Assembly: GCA_007570785.1 (NCBI GenBank)
Contig: ML662442.1
Span: forward strand, 32,422,691 to 32,486,690
DNA length: 64,000 bases
Origin: Antilocapra americana
Taxonomy: Eukaryota > Chordata > Mammalia > Artiodactyla > Antilocapridae
Reading direction: 5' to 3'
In this document: positions 19,702-31,483 of the stretch, piece after piece
How the letters are laid out: every line of letters starts with the position of its first letter
Numbering within the stretch: position 1 is the stretch's first letter
Made by a program: the position numbers and the translations under genes
The notes under the pieces: model-generated
The model's database searches: none
Seen by the model: only the letters and a program-made list of their open reading frames with translations
Told to the model about the DNA's origin: nothing

Positions 19702-22032
19702 CAAAGATATTTATACTAGACCTAATATCCACTGAAAAAATGTACATGTTTATTATTTAATGGAAGCAGAGAGACGGCCATCCATTTCCCACTGTTGACT
19801 TTCTTCCAGATAGAAGGATGAGAGCCAACTCTTTGCCGCCTTGTCCCAAAATGATAGTTCAGATGCAAAAGGGCCTTTCTGACAAAAAAAAAAATAAACT
19901 CACATAGACCTCAACAGAGACCTTGCCAAGTCTTGCTCAAAATGAGCATAGGGAAAGGAGTGTGAATTAAAGGAGATTTCGTGACATTTTTATTATTCCA
20001 GTCAAACGGGTCAACACTCACCAGTAAATTTCACCCCCAACTCTATTTTAGTTCTAGTATATTTGGAGGTGGGGAAGGGAAGATAAATCTTATACCACTG
20101 TCTTCCCCCATGCCTTCATTATGCTGTGGCTGGTGAACTGCTATAATAGGTGACTAGCATCTAGATTCCTTCCATTCTGTATTGGTGACATACTCCTGTC
20201 TCACAGCTGCCACAGCGCCACTTCTGTTCTGACATACCTGATGCATTACTTTTTTTGAAATGTTTTGTGGGTGACTTCTGAGACTCAAAAAGAAATTCTC
20301 TGCTGGTTCAGGGCAAACTTAGCCTAGATTCTGGTAGGAGTAGAAAGAGATCTTTTTTCCCTATTCTGTATGCCTAAGAGAAAGTATTGTTTACAGTCTC
20401 TTTGAAAACTGAGAGGAAAAATCACATTGATGTTATTTTTAGTGTATTGTGAATTAAATAGTCATGATTGACCCAAGACAGGGAGGAAAATTATATTATG
20501 CCAACTTTTAATATACTTTGGACACTCTAATTTGGTAATATTTCTTAATTGTTTAATGTTGCAGTAATGCATGCATTCCCTTCCCTCATTTTCTAATTTA
20601 AGTGGCAGCCATTGATTAGAAAACATTTCTGGGAATCTACCTACATAATCATATATTGGCTTTGATTATAGTTGATATTGTTAGTAAGATTTCTACTAGG
20701 AAAGAAAATATATTGATGAAAAGAATAGATAGCTATAATATTTCTAAACCTATAAAGGTGTGTGTATTTTGTTCTGATAACACCGAAGTTCCTATGCTTC
20801 TGACATAGAATATTGCAGATTTTTTGATGTATATTTAGTGCTGAATCTCCTGTTTTATCTAGAACAGTTCTTGCATTTACAAGTAAGAACTGAAACTATG
20901 TTAAGAGGACATAGTTTTAAATAAATAATTTTTAGAAAGTCCTTGTGAGTATTTTCCTTCTTGCTGGCTTTTCTTTAATTTTAAAAACATACTGATTTTT
21001 CAAATGTAACTTTCAATTTTGTGTCAGTGTTTAAATAAGACAGTTGATGCTTTTTTCCTTTGAATTAACACTGCCTATTGTCATTTTATGGTCTGTTAAT
21101 TTAATGGTGATTTTCTAAACCCTATTTTTGTTGTATGGCTATTGTACAAATGATTTGTTTTTTTCCTGTAATTTGTTCCAGATAATAATCCCTGATATCA
21201 CACCAGGAAATTTCTGTGTAATGTAAATTTTCGTGTTAAATTATTTATTGCATATAAATTTTCTATCAGAAGAGGATCAACGCACTGAATCCACTAATGC
21301 TGGTCTAATAGAAAGTTAATGGCTTATTCCAACTGATTTTGCAAGAACAAAGGGATACCAGAAACTCAATGACAGTGTGCAATTAGCCAAACGCCTAGGG
21401 AATAGGTTTTCTATAGTCCACATTAAGTCTGCAGAAACTACAAAGGTAGCAACTTCTTTCTAAACCATATTCCTTATTGGATTATCACCATTAAACCTGC
21501 AGAGAGATGGAGCTGAAAATCAGTAGTACACTTTGGTGGATAGAAGTCTTCTGAGATTGGTTGTCTACTTGGTGAGAGCCTAATACTAGGGTGTTGTACA
21601 GAGACAGGGAGTGTATGCCTCCTTTGAGATAGCATTGCTCTACTCTACTTTCCTAGTTTGAAAATTAGATCTGCGGGGATACCGTGATGACTAGTGATGC
21701 AGATTCAAATTACTGTTTTTTGAACATGATTTCAGCAATGACTCCACTTCCTTTTGGTAAATCACAAAGCAAACAGTTATCCAGCCAGGCAGGATTGTCC
21801 ACCTCTTCTGCAATGTTTAAGCCATGACTCTTGCCTCATCAAATGAAAACCTATTGCTATTTAAAAAATACTATTATGAGGATGAAAGGCATATAACAGA
21901 CTGATAGGATATTTTTGCAACTCACATATCTGATGAAGGACTTATATCCTGAATATATGAAGATATGTATAAAGCAAAACTAAAGAAAAAAGCTAAGAAA
22001 TAAAAATAATAAAATATAAGTAAAATATTGAA
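19702..22032. other. repeat-poor AT-rich block
   Basis: About 2.3 kb in which I recognise no transposable element, unlike the surrounding repeat-dense DNA. It is AT-rich with homeobox-like words (attgattag near 20613, taatgcatgcattcc near 20564). No open frame of interest. It could hold conserved non-coding elements, or repeats too old for me to see. Confidence 0.35.
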
Positions 22033-22240
22033 AGGCTTCTCTGGTGGCTCAATGGTAAAGAATCTGCCTGCCGATGCAGGAGACATGGGTTTGATCCCTG
22101 GGTCAGAAAGATTGCCTGGAGAAGGAGCTGGCAGCCCACTCCAGTATTCTTACCTGGGAAATCCTGTGGACAGAGGAGGCTGGCAGGCTACAGTTCATAG
22201 TGTTGCAAAGAGTCAGACACAACTTAGTGATTAAACAACA
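22033..22240 (+). mobile_element. Bov-tA SINE
   Basis: Head 'ggcttctctggtggctcaat', B box 'gggtttgatccctggg', tail 'gtcagacacaacttagtgat'. Full length. Confidence 0.93.
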
Positions 22241-22544
22241 ATAACTTGTTGCTCTTTTCTAGAATGTTCTATGTATTTCTATGATACCTCAATAAGATTA
22301 TTTATTATTAACACAAACAATAAAAAGCTTTTCAAAATAATCATGCCCCTCCTTGAAGAAACAATTCAACAATATATGATTTTGAAAAAAAAAGTCTTCC
22401 ACTTAGTGAACTTTTCCTTTATCTTACCAACTAGATGCATAACCATCTTTCTCTCTTCTTATTTTATCTCTCTTCATTGTTTCTTAGTATCTTTTAGTCA
22501 TTGGTGTTCATTTGTTTGATATTTTCTTAATGAATTTTTCCCTA

Positions 22545-22932
22545 GAGCTCAGGAAAGATGAACTCACAGACATTGAAAACAAACTAATAATTACCAGAAG
22601 AGTAGGGTAGGGAGGGAAAAATTAGGAGTTTGGGATTAACATAAACATACTACTACATATAAAATAGATAACCAATAACATTCTACTGTATAGTACAGAA
22701 AACTGTACTCAATATGTTTTAATAACCTATAAGGGAAAATAACTTGAAAAAGAATATATATATATATATGTGTGTGTGTATGTGTGTGTGTATATATCTG
22801 AATCACTCATTATATATATATATATACTTATATATATAACCCACATATATATCTGAGTCACTGCTGTATACCTGAAACTAATATGATGTAAATCAACTAT
22901 ACTTCAATTTTTTTTTTTTAAAAAAAAAAGAA
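22545..22932 (+). mobile_element. old L1 3' end with TA/TG microsatellite
   Basis: Sense L1 3' region ending in 'ctgtatacctgaaactaata' and 'atcaactatacttcaatttt' at 22863-22912, then T/A runs. Internally 22755-22853 has expanded into alternating 'tatata' and 'tgtgtg' tracts. Confidence 0.8.
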
Positions 22933-23894
22933 AGGTGGGACTGGAGAACCAAAATGATCATTGTAGCTTAGTCTCCCTGCAAACAGTTAGTGTTTTTAAA
23001 GCACAATTTTATGACCAGTTAATATATTCCTCCAGACAATGGGCCTGTACTTGGAAGCTTGATGGAACAAATCATATATAGTTTTTCCTCACTTCTGTGC
23101 TTGGACCCATTCAGATGTTATCCAGATAAAATTCAACTAATATTTACTTAAGATGAATACTTTACTTAAAAAAAAAGTAAGCTATTGCTCATCTCACATA
23201 GACAGATAAATAGGTTAAAGTGGCTGTCTTTTTGAAAGGGTAGTTTAAAAATCAAAGGTAAAGCTGTTTTAGATATGACACTATAAGGCATGTAAATATA
23301 TGATTTATTTAAATAATCGTCTCTAAAATGTTCCTTTTTTTTTTTTTTTGTCATACTTAGGTGCTCAATTCCAAGCTGTGACTCACTTGGAAGATCAGGC
23401 CACAGCAGACTTCTGCTCTGTAAACTCTGAGAAAGCCTTTGACCAAAAGCAATATGTCCAGATTTGATCTGAAGATGGGCATCAAGAAATCAAGGAGGCT
23501 TATTTACTATTTTTCTGTACCACAGCCTGGAGTGAGGGGAGCTGGAATTTGATGTCACTTCCCTATTCCCAAGGAGGGAGAGGAAAATCTTGGAAAAGGT
23601 CTATGACTATCACGGAGACTGGGCGTGTGGAACATTGGGAGGGATTTTTCAACGGACACAAGCTTTCTTTGCTTCTTCCTCCCTGATGAACTTCTGATAT
23701 GATTACCTGGAGGATGTCCACTTTGTCTTCCTCACAAGCCACTTGCCATGCCAATGCTTTTGTGAATCTCTGTTACCAAAAGTTTGCTCAGACTTCAGGC
23801 TTGTTGGATGGTGGGGAAAAAAAAAGACTAAGGACACCTGGATGAGGGCATCAACATAGAAGAATCAGAAATGTAAAACTCAGCCATCTTGGCT
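22933..23894. other. unassigned sequence
   Basis: Contains a long T-run at 23334-23350. 23370-23830 is GC-richer with short open frames on both strands, none of which matches a family I know. Confidence 0.4.
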
Positions 23895-24025
23895 CTGGCT
23901 GCATATCCCTGGGATCACCTGGGAAACTTTGAAACCTGGGAATGCCCTCCCAGAAATTCTGACTTAAATGACTGGAGCTGTAATTGCTATGAGGCTGAAC
24001 AAGTCACCAGCTAAGACACTATAGA
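23895..24025 (+). mobile_element. MER5-type hAT fragment
   Basis: 'ctggctgcatatccctggga', 'tcacctgggaaactttgaaa' and 'cagaaattctgacttaaatg' correspond to the MER5A/B middle (gctgcacattagaatcacctgg ... agattctgatttaat). Confidence 0.5.
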
Positions 24026-24126
24026 TGCCATCTGCTGACAGTGCTGCTTGGTGAGTAATGCCAAGCAGAGTGACCCAGCCCAGGGCTTTTCTCTGACTGG
24101 CTAGTCTGTATCAAACATCTTTATTT

Positions 24127-24447
24127 TTAAAGATTTATTTTGTTTATTATTTATTTATTTTTGGTTGCTGTGGGTAGACTTTCTCTAGTTGCAGTGAGGG
24201 AGGGTTACTCACTCGTTGCAGTGCGCTGGTTTCTCATGGCTGTGACTTCTACTGTTGCAGAGCACAGGCTCTAGGCGATGTGGGCTTCAGCAGTTGCAGC
24301 TCTTGAGCTCTATAGTGTGGGCTCAGTAGTTGTGGTGTATGGGCTTAGTTGCCCCACAGCATGTGAAATCTTTCTAGACCACAGATCGAACCCATGACCC
24401 CTGCATTGGTAGGCAGATTCTTAACCACTGGACCACCCGAAAAGTCA
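24127..24447 (-). mobile_element. CHR-type SINE, long form
   Basis: Reverse-complement CHR SINE: T-rich start 'tttattatttatttattttt', the body 'gtgggctcagtagttgtggt' and 'gggcttagttgccccacagc', reversed B box 'agatcgaacccatgacccct', and head 'tggaccacccgaaaagtc'. Confidence 0.88.
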
Positions 24448-24540
24448 AGGACCTTTCTTTATTGGAGAAAAGTTAATTTACTTTTGTCACAGCCTTTAGA
24501 TGCTTGGGAATGTGGGAGAAGAACTGTGTATTACTTGTGC

Positions 24541-24642
24541 CTTACAAGTTCCAGGAGTTGGTGATGGACAGGGAAGCCAGGTGTGCTACAGTCCATGTGG
24601 TCACAAAGAACTGGACATGACTGAGTGACCGAACTGAACTGA
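24541..24642 (+). mobile_element. BovB 3' end, about 100 bp
   Basis: 'gttccaggagttggtgatgg', 'acagggaagccaggtgtgct', and the terminal 'gagtgaccgaactgaactga' are the last 100 bp of BovB, severely 5'-truncated. Confidence 0.9.
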
Positions 24643-24968
24643 AGCTTTGGATGGTAATAGGATGTTAGTAGACAAGAAATATGTCCATTTTTAAGGTACC
24701 TCTCTGAGTTAGGAGTCCAGAAAACAGATTTAATGAAGCATGATGTACATAGTAGTGGTAACTGGCTTAGAGGAATCATAGCATGATGAACGTGGAGAAT
24801 AGTATGAAAAGATGAGACCTTGTTTCTAGCCATGGTTCTGCCACAAAAAAACTTGGGAGGTTCCTCTGACTTTTGATATTTCCTTTTCCTTCATCAAAAT
24901 GGCCTGGGATGGGATTGGATAATAGCTAAGACTTTTTATAGCTTTCATATTATATAATCCTTCAAGAT

Positions 24969-25168
24969 ATTGGGCTTCCCTAGTGGCTCAGACAGTAAAG
25001 AATCTGCCTGAAATGCAGGAGACCCAGGTTCTATACCTGGATTGGGAAAATACCTTGGAGAAGAGAATGGCCATCCATTCTTGCCTGGAGAATTCCATGA
25101 ACAGAAGAGCCTAACAGGCTATAGTCCAGGGGGTTGCAGAAAGGTGGACATGACTTGGAGACTAACAC
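24969..25168 (+). mobile_element. Bov-tA SINE with target duplication
   Basis: Head 'gggcttccctagtggctcag', degraded B box 'aggttctatacctgga', tail 'ggacatgacttggagactaa'. 'ttcaagatat' before and 'ttcaagattt' after (near 24962 and 25177) look like its target duplication. Confidence 0.9.
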
Positions 25169-25194
25169 TTTCATTTTTCAAGATTTATTGGTGA

Positions 25195-25520
25195 ATATTT
25201 ATCTACTGATGAACATAAGGGCAGATATTGGATGAAACAGGTCCTCTTCACCAGTTTAAACTGATCATAGACTGATAGAGCTAGAATTTGATCAGTTACA
25301 CACCTAGTGAACATTACTCTGAGGAAAGGACAGTGTGATGCTTGGTGGTTGAGCATCACACACACAAAAAGCCAGTTATGGTTCCCTCCTTTCCTAGACT
25401 GGCCCAGCATGGAGGGGCAGAGGAAACCAGACAAATGGCTGGCACAATGCCAACTCAGATGAATGATTTAATAGAGGGGCAAAGATCAATGGGGGAGATT
25501 AGAGGGAGAATAAAGGTCAT
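25195..25520 (+). repeat. diverged direct repeat, copy A (possible ancient LTR)
   Basis: Shares an ordered set of words with 26880-27135: 'ttgagcat' then 'aaaaa', 'tccctcctttcct' (copy B: tcccttctttcct), 'ggggcagaggaaacc' (gggcagaggtaccc), 'atgaatgattta' (atgaatgatgta) and 'gggggagattagagggagaa' (ggggaaatgagggaaataaa). I cannot name the family. Orientation is arbitrary (shown as read). Confidence 0.45.
25335..25359. repeat. perfect 8-bp hairpin
   Basis: gtgatgct (25335-25342) and agcatcac (25352-25359) are perfect inverted repeats around a 9-base loop. Confidence 0.5.
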
Positions 25521-26879
25521 TTAACTTCATCATGATGATTAAGAATGGCTTTACAAAATCTGTGTTTGTTTGGAAGTGTTGGAAGACATTTGTGGTGGGA
25601 AACTCCTCTGGAAAAGGTACTATGTCCTCATTTGTAAGCTCTCTGGTGTTAGCTGGGCATCTGTGTTGGCTGGGTACTCAAGTACACGTTACTCCCGACT
25701 GATCATAAAATAGAAGTTATTGTTGGTATTGTTTTCAAACCTCCTCCATCCAAGAACAGCATTAGCCGTGGCCTGGCACCTGCTGTATAGATTTGTCATC
25801 ATATTACCAGGAGCAAAGCCATTTGGCTGTGCCTCACTCCAGGCTTCTTTGCTGGTTTCTCAAATCAGAAGTGCGTAATCATGCCAGTGTGTTCCAATGG
25901 CACTTTCACAAGCTGTTCGGGCTCTAATGAGGGTGTGGTGATCATAGGACTGGAGTCTGCAGGAGCAGGCTCTGAACCTCACACAGATCCTCTCTCACGA
26001 TGGCAGCCCCTGAACACTGGGGCCGTGAGCCCTGTCACTGGGGTGTGATGACAGTGCCAAGAAGGATTAGGGGCAGAATGTACCCAAAGAAGCTGGTGGT
26101 GCTTGTGAGTGCCAAGAGGAACAGACTGCACTGCAGAGGGTGTTTAGGAAGGCCATTAGGACAGCTTAAGTTATCAGAAGACTATGACAGGAGACCAGGG
26201 ACACGCAGCCGTGGTAGGCTTAGGCAGTGGAAAGACAAAGAAGTGAACTTGAGTGCAAAGGCAAGGTAAAGACAGCAGAAGGTGTACTCTGTTCTTGGGG
26301 TTTATGACAAAGTCAGAAACTCATGGAAATGATACATATTGCTTAAAATGACTTTAGTTAGGGGCAAGAAGGAATAGAGCTATGTCTGCATAGGAAGTCC
26401 CTTCTATAGCAGCGAATACCTAGCTTCCATCTAATGGGGATACCTAGGTGTGGTCTGTATGGCATGAAAGGAAGGGGCTATGTAGCAGGTTCATGGTACA
26501 CACGTGTATATTGCTCACAAAAGCAGCTCACAGCTGCTGTTGCAGCAAGCTGATACACCATGCATGTCACTTCTCTGCCAATGTCTGAGGCCTAGAGGTC
26601 AGAGCAGAATGTGTGCACACGTGGATAATATGGGCTCCAAGAGGCCAGAACCTGGGTCTTATTGAGGTTATAAACCAGAGAGGGGCAGGCAAATGTTGGA
26701 AGAATCAGAATCAGTGCTTATACTTCTCAAGACTTCAGGTCCTCTCTCAGCCCTGGTTCTGAGACAATCTCCACTCCCCTCCCAGTCCTGCAGTAGAGGG
26801 TGCACACTGAGCATATGGCTACACAGCAAAGTGATCCAGGTCACTGTAAGATACTTTTAATTAAGAGACATCAGTGTTT
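25521..26879. other. unassigned sequence between the two diverged repeats
   Basis: GC-richer than average. Holds a 90-codon plus-strand frame at 26000-26269 with a good start context (acgATGg), but its Arg/Gly-rich product matches nothing I know and lacks any domain. If the flanking repeats are LTRs, this would be the internal remnant, but I see no gag, protease or polymerase motif. Confidence 0.35.
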
Positions 26880-27135
26880 ATAGTGATGCCAGCTTTGAAA
26901 TTAAGGTATAATAGGATGTTAGACCTCGGGGTGAACAGCTATTAGTGAGCAAAGAATTGTATGTGAGGGTTTGTATTTGAGCATAAAAAGGAGTCATATC
27001 TGGTCCCTTCTTTCCTGGATGAGACTCCAAGGGAAGGGCAGAGGTACCCATCCAAATTGTGGATAGAAGCCACATCAATGAATGATGTATTAAGTGTGCA
27101 AAATCCAGTGGGGAAATGAGGGAAATAAAAATCTT
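26880..27135 (+). repeat. diverged direct repeat, copy B
   Basis: Partner of 25195-25520 in the same orientation, about 1.6 kb away. The best-matching part is 26980-27130. Confidence 0.45.
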
Positions 27136-27554
27136 CTAGTCACATTCTTCAATTAATGGATGAGGAGTGGGAGGTCTGAACAGTCACCTAGTGAGCTGGT
27201 GGCAAAAGTGGGACTGGAAACCAAGTTTCCTTCAGGGAAAACTGTGAGCAGCCCATCACCGGATCTTATGCTGCAGAACTGCCTTTTTTGAGATTATAAT
27301 GTTCACCAAATTATATCTTAGGTTTGTATTGAATGTAGTCATTTTAAACACAAGTTTTTTTTTGTTTGTGATTAAATTCACATATTAAACATGAAACAAA
27401 ACCAAAGGAAGCTGTGCTTTGGGATGCAATCTTATTTCTCTTCAGTTTAAGGACCACCTTGGCTTGTTCATATCTGAGACTCATACCCTCACATGTGAGG
27501 AACCCTGTTTGAACAGTTTATTCTTCATGTTTAGTGGGAGCCTTACTGTTCAAA
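27136..27554. other. unassigned sequence
   Basis: Contains a MIR-like 'aatggatgaggagtgggagg' run near 27155 that is too short to call. Confidence 0.35.
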
Positions 27555-27705
27555 AGGTCTTCCCTGGACCTGCAGCATCGCCTGAGGGCTACTGGAAATG
27601 CAGAATCTCTGTCTCTGCTCTTACAGACCTACTGAGTCAGACCTGTTAGCAAGGTCCCTTCCTTAATGATTTCTATGCACATTAAAATTTCAGAAGTTCT
27701 GCCTT
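27555..27705 (-). mobile_element. MER5A hAT fragment
   Basis: 'cctgcagcatcgcctgaggg', 'tggaaatgcagaatctctgt', 'acagacctactgagtcagac' and 'tgcacattaaaatttcagaa' match MER5A in order (agcatcacctgggaac, agaaatgcaaattctc, agacctactgaatcag, acgctaaagtttgag). The strand follows the usual library orientation and is uncertain. Confidence 0.6.
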
Positions 27706-28273
27706 AGATTCTTTTCTGACTCCAGATTTGTGGTTCCCAATACTGACTTTATGTCTCCATCTGGCTGAATCAGAGGCAGCTTTTATCCCCACCGCAAATG
27801 GAATTTATGATCATTCTCCCCAAATGGCCCTTCCTATATTTTGAATGCAGTGGATGGTGTGACTTCCTTACTCAGTTCCAAACTCTAAACACCAGCGTCA
27901 TTTTCAGCTCTGTTTTTTTTTTTTTAATATATCTTTCATATCCAGTGAACCAAATGCAACTAGTTCTATCACAGAAATGCCTCTCTTACCTGCCAAGACA
28001 TCTCCGCACCTCTGTTCCTTCATTTCTGGAAGGACATTTTCCCAGGAACAAAGTCTTTTTCAAGGTCTCACTTTTCCCCCTTGAATCTCGTGCCTACAAC
28101 TTCCAACCCATCTAAATTCCCTTTGAAAAATATTTCCATTCAGCTAAAACTGCTTAGGTATTTTGTGATAGCTATGGGAAACATCTGGTTTTTTTTTTCC
28201 TGGAAGGACACACACATATATACTCTCCACCACACTATCACCTCACCATCTCTAGCTCTATTTTTCTATGTAG
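27706..28273. other. unassigned sequence
   Basis: Pyrimidine-rich near 28000-28130, possibly old L2, but not firm. Confidence 0.3.
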
Positions 28274-28276
28274 GTA

Positions 28277-28312
<36 letters not shown>

Positions 28313-28412
28313 GGTATCCATCTATATCTGTATATATATGCAGATATATATAGATATATACAGATAAATCTATATATAGATATATCTACATCTGTACCTA
28401 TATCTAATGTAA
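28274..28412. repeat. TG/TA microsatellite and derived AT-rich tract
   Basis: A 'tgtgtgtgtg' run passes into an uninterrupted 'tatatata' run and then into imperfect 'atatctgtatatatat' and 'agatatat' units. It produces a spurious Tyr/Ile-repeat open frame. Confidence 0.9.
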
Positions 28413-29699
28413 TATATTATATAAAACTTTTCAGCAATTTAAGATCCATGTTATAGTGGGAAAGCAATTACCCAATCAGTTACACTGAAAATTGCAAAAT
28501 TGTCTCTCTAGCTCTAAAATAACTAGAATGCTTCAGTTATGCTTATGCCATCATATTAATAGAAATAAGCTCTGTTCATGTCTCAACTTGGAGTTTAATA
28601 AAATAGATTATGTTTTCTGACCAAAATAAGAATCAAAAACTATCTCAAGCATTTTTGTGTCCCCCTTTAGGGAGAGAATATGTTATTAAAAGTTACTCAG
28701 GCTTAATAGCATTAAAAATGGAGTTATTCATTTAATAAATTTTAGTGCTGCCATATGGGAATGACTGTTTATTCCTAAGTGAAATACATTTAAAATTTTA
28801 TTTTTCCAAAGCTATTTTGTGATGTGCTATGTTTATATCTCTGCTTTTAATTTTAGTATAATTTAAAAAATTATTGGAAGGCAAAAGTAACAATACAGTT
28901 TTCACTGGGAAATCTTGGAGGTTCTTGTATGAGTTAAGCTATCTAGCTGTAGTTTTCAGTTGAGTCATCTCTTTATATTAATATGAAACATGCATTATAG
29001 GAATTATGTTGATTGCATTATAGGTTTTAGAGGGGAAAAAAGACATGATTTTCTTTAATTGGCGTGTGGAGAATTTTATCTCTTTCTTCTGACCTTTTAA
29101 CCTTATCCCTATAAGTCATATCTACAGTTCTTACATGTAATAGCAGCATTGGTTTATTTTCCTGGCTATATGAAATCTGACTTAAAATGGGTTTTTTTTT
29201 TGCTTGAGTATGGTGCCTATTTATTTATTTAATGAAAAACTTCACCCTTTATTGTGACATTCAAATATTAATGTTTAATGCAGGGAACATGAAAAATATA
29301 TCAAAGGTATTGCTTGTGATAAAACCTGAATCAGAGTCTGATCTGCTCAATGTGGACACTAATGACTCCACAATGGTTTTGCAAGGCCAGAGTGCTTGCT
29401 CCACAAGATTTTTAGCCCCAAGCTGAAAACCTTGGCCAAATGAGTTTAGCACATCCCTCAGGATTTATTATATTAGGCTGGCTGACAATGCGTAAGGGAC
29501 AGATTTGTTCAGACTAGAAAGGGCACACTGTTCCAACACAGTTAAAAGTAGCCAAACACTCCTGACTTCACATCTCCATTTCCATTTGGCAGAGCTTTTT
29601 CTGATTCAGACCTAAGTGAAATTCCACATTGCGGTTATACATTTATCATTTTCAAACTGAGAGAATGCGTTTGTGCTCTTTCCCCATAATAATAACCTT
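28413..29699. other. unassigned AT-rich sequence
   Basis: About 1.3 kb without a recognisable repeat or exon. Confidence 0.35.
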
Positions 29700-29905
29700 T
29701 TTACATACATCAATTTGCAATCTGCACAGTTTTCACTTCTGTTATCCCTTTTAACCCTCGCAATAACTCCAGTAGTTATCGTCTTATTGTTCTCACTTTT
29801 ATGGATAATGGAGTTGATGCTCTGAGAGCATAAGTGATTGTCCAAGGTCAGATAGGTGGTAATTGAAGGTCAGAACTCTAACCCAGGTCTTTTGGCTCTG
29901 ATTAC
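29700..29905 (-). mobile_element. MIR/L2-like SINE fragment
   Basis: 'ttttaaccctcgcaataact', 'cttttatggataatggagtt', 'agtgattgtccaaggtcaga' and 'cagaactctaacccaggtct' follow the reversed MIR order. Confidence 0.6.
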
Positions 29906-30194
29906 TGCTGAGGGTTCTTTTGACTATAGACCATTTTACACTAAAGTGGGATGTCTTAACCTTACAAATTGCAAAAGGTTTTCAGAATTTCTTTAGAAAG
30001 TGGATTGAAACACAGGAAGATTTGTAATGAATGTTTTCCCTTCAACTAGAACCAACAGTGAACCATTTCACTCTTTTCCCTCAGAGCATTCTTATTTTTC
30101 ATTCTACACACAAAATTCAGTGTTCATTACAGTTGATGGTTCTTTGGGAAAACTTGTTTTTAATATTAAATATTTCACTGGTGGATATTCAAAC

Positions 30195-30290
30195 GGCTTA
30201 TGCCTAGTTTTGTGGATAACCTGCTGTGTGACCTTGATAAGGTTACTTAACCTTTTTAATGTCTCTGTAAATTTAGGGTAAAATCTTTCT
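30195..30290 (+). mobile_element. MIR core fragment
   Basis: 'gctgtgtgaccttgataagg' then 'ttacttaacctttttaatgt' and 'ctctgtaaatttagggtaaa' match the MIR core. Confidence 0.6.
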
Positions 30291-30909
30291 CTTACTTGAC
30301 AATTGTAATACATAATTAATTAGTGATACTGGAGTGAAATCAAGGGCTTTGCCACTAAAAGCAAGAAAAACACAGCACACAATATTACCCTAGCTAATCA
30401 CTGGGACTAACCATTCTGAGTCCTTGACTGCAAATTTGAGATTGGAGATCCATTTGTTGTCACTGATGGCAGTAGCTAATGCAAAGCAGATTTAGTACTA
30501 TTGTTTTTTTTTTTTTTTACTATTTTCCCTTTACAATATGGCCCAATACAACACGCAAAAACACATGGAGTGATGGCAAAACTTTCCTTTGTGTTCAGCA
30601 CTTAACCCAACCTCTTCTACATGTACTTGTTTTATACATGGTATACTTTCCAAAAAATTCCATTCTCCTCAGAGGGATACAATTCTAGTTTTTGCTGTTA
30701 TTTCTTCTTTTTGGTCTGATAGTTAATGATTTTATAGTGGCGGTATTGATGATGTTAGTTATTTCTTCAGAATTCTCTGCAGACAAAGTCTGCCCCATCA
30801 TGGAATTGGTGAGGGGATATCTTTTCCTTTTGTACTCTTCAATTCTGTTGTCTGATGGAAAGAATTACAGAAATGGTAGTCCTAAAGATAAGGGCTGAGA
30901 CAACATATG
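30291..30909. other. unassigned sequence
   Basis: Contains a T-run at 30505-30518. Nothing else recognised. Confidence 0.35.
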
Positions 30910-31015
30910 TTACTATCTCTGTTTTAATTGATAAAGTAACTGAGGAACTAAGAAACTAAGGGAATAGGTTCACTGTTACAGAGATAATAGTCAGAATTTA
31001 AATTCGGCTTTGGCA
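30910..31015 (-). mobile_element. MIR-like fragment
   Basis: 'gataaagtaactgaggaact', 'gttcactgttacagagataa' and 'agtcagaatttaaattcggc' follow the reversed MIR order. Confidence 0.4.
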
Positions 31016-31270
31016 GATGTTAAAACCCTTGAGAAAGATAAAACAAAATAAAAACAGAGCAAGACAAAAAAATTAGAAATACAGGTTCTATGGAAGGTAG
31101 GATAGCATGGCTTACCGGTGTAGATTGCTGGGTGATGATCATGGTAAGTCACAGAGGAGTCACATTTGAAGCTCATGGAGGGGCTAGCATCTGAGCTGAG
31201 TCTGGATGTTGAGCAGGTATTCAGTAGGCCATAAATAGGGGAAAATGATGCTGGCTACAGCAGTATGTAT

Positions 31271-31470
31271 GCTGTGTGCTGTGCTTAGTTGCTCAGTTGT
31301 GTCAGACTCTTTGTGACCCCATGGAGCCCGGTGTTTGTGGGATTCTCCAGGCAAGAATACTGGAATGGGTGGCCATGCCCTCCTCCAGGGGATCTTTCCA
31401 ACCCAGAGATTGAATGCAGGTCTCCTGCATTGCAGGTGGATTCTTTAACATCTGAACCACCAGGGAAGCC
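31271..31470 (-). mobile_element. Bov-tA SINE with 13-bp target duplication
   Basis: Reverse-complement Bov-tA ending in head 'accaccagggaagcc'. Perfect cagcagtatgtat lies at 31258-31270 and 31471-31483. 'catggagcccggtgtttgtg' shows a small change compared with the usual 'catggactgtagcc'. Confidence 0.95.
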
Positions 31471-31483
31471 CAGCAGTATGTAT

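Noticed and set aside
23563..23772. Minus-strand exon-like piece (acceptor ggtaacag, donor CTCCAG/GTAATC)
   Set aside because: The piece between the signals is only about 60 bp, its pyrimidine tract is poor, and the peptide is not recognised.
26000..26269. 90-codon plus-strand frame with good start context
   Set aside because: Arg/Gly-rich product with no domain and no supporting splice or promoter signal. Kept only as a note.
28081..28353. 90-codon plus-strand frame ending in Tyr/Ile repeats
   Set aside because: The repetitive half is translation of the TG/TA microsatellite.
28274..28412. CRISPR-like array
   Set aside because: Repeats are a simple microsatellite in eukaryotic DNA, with no spacer structure.
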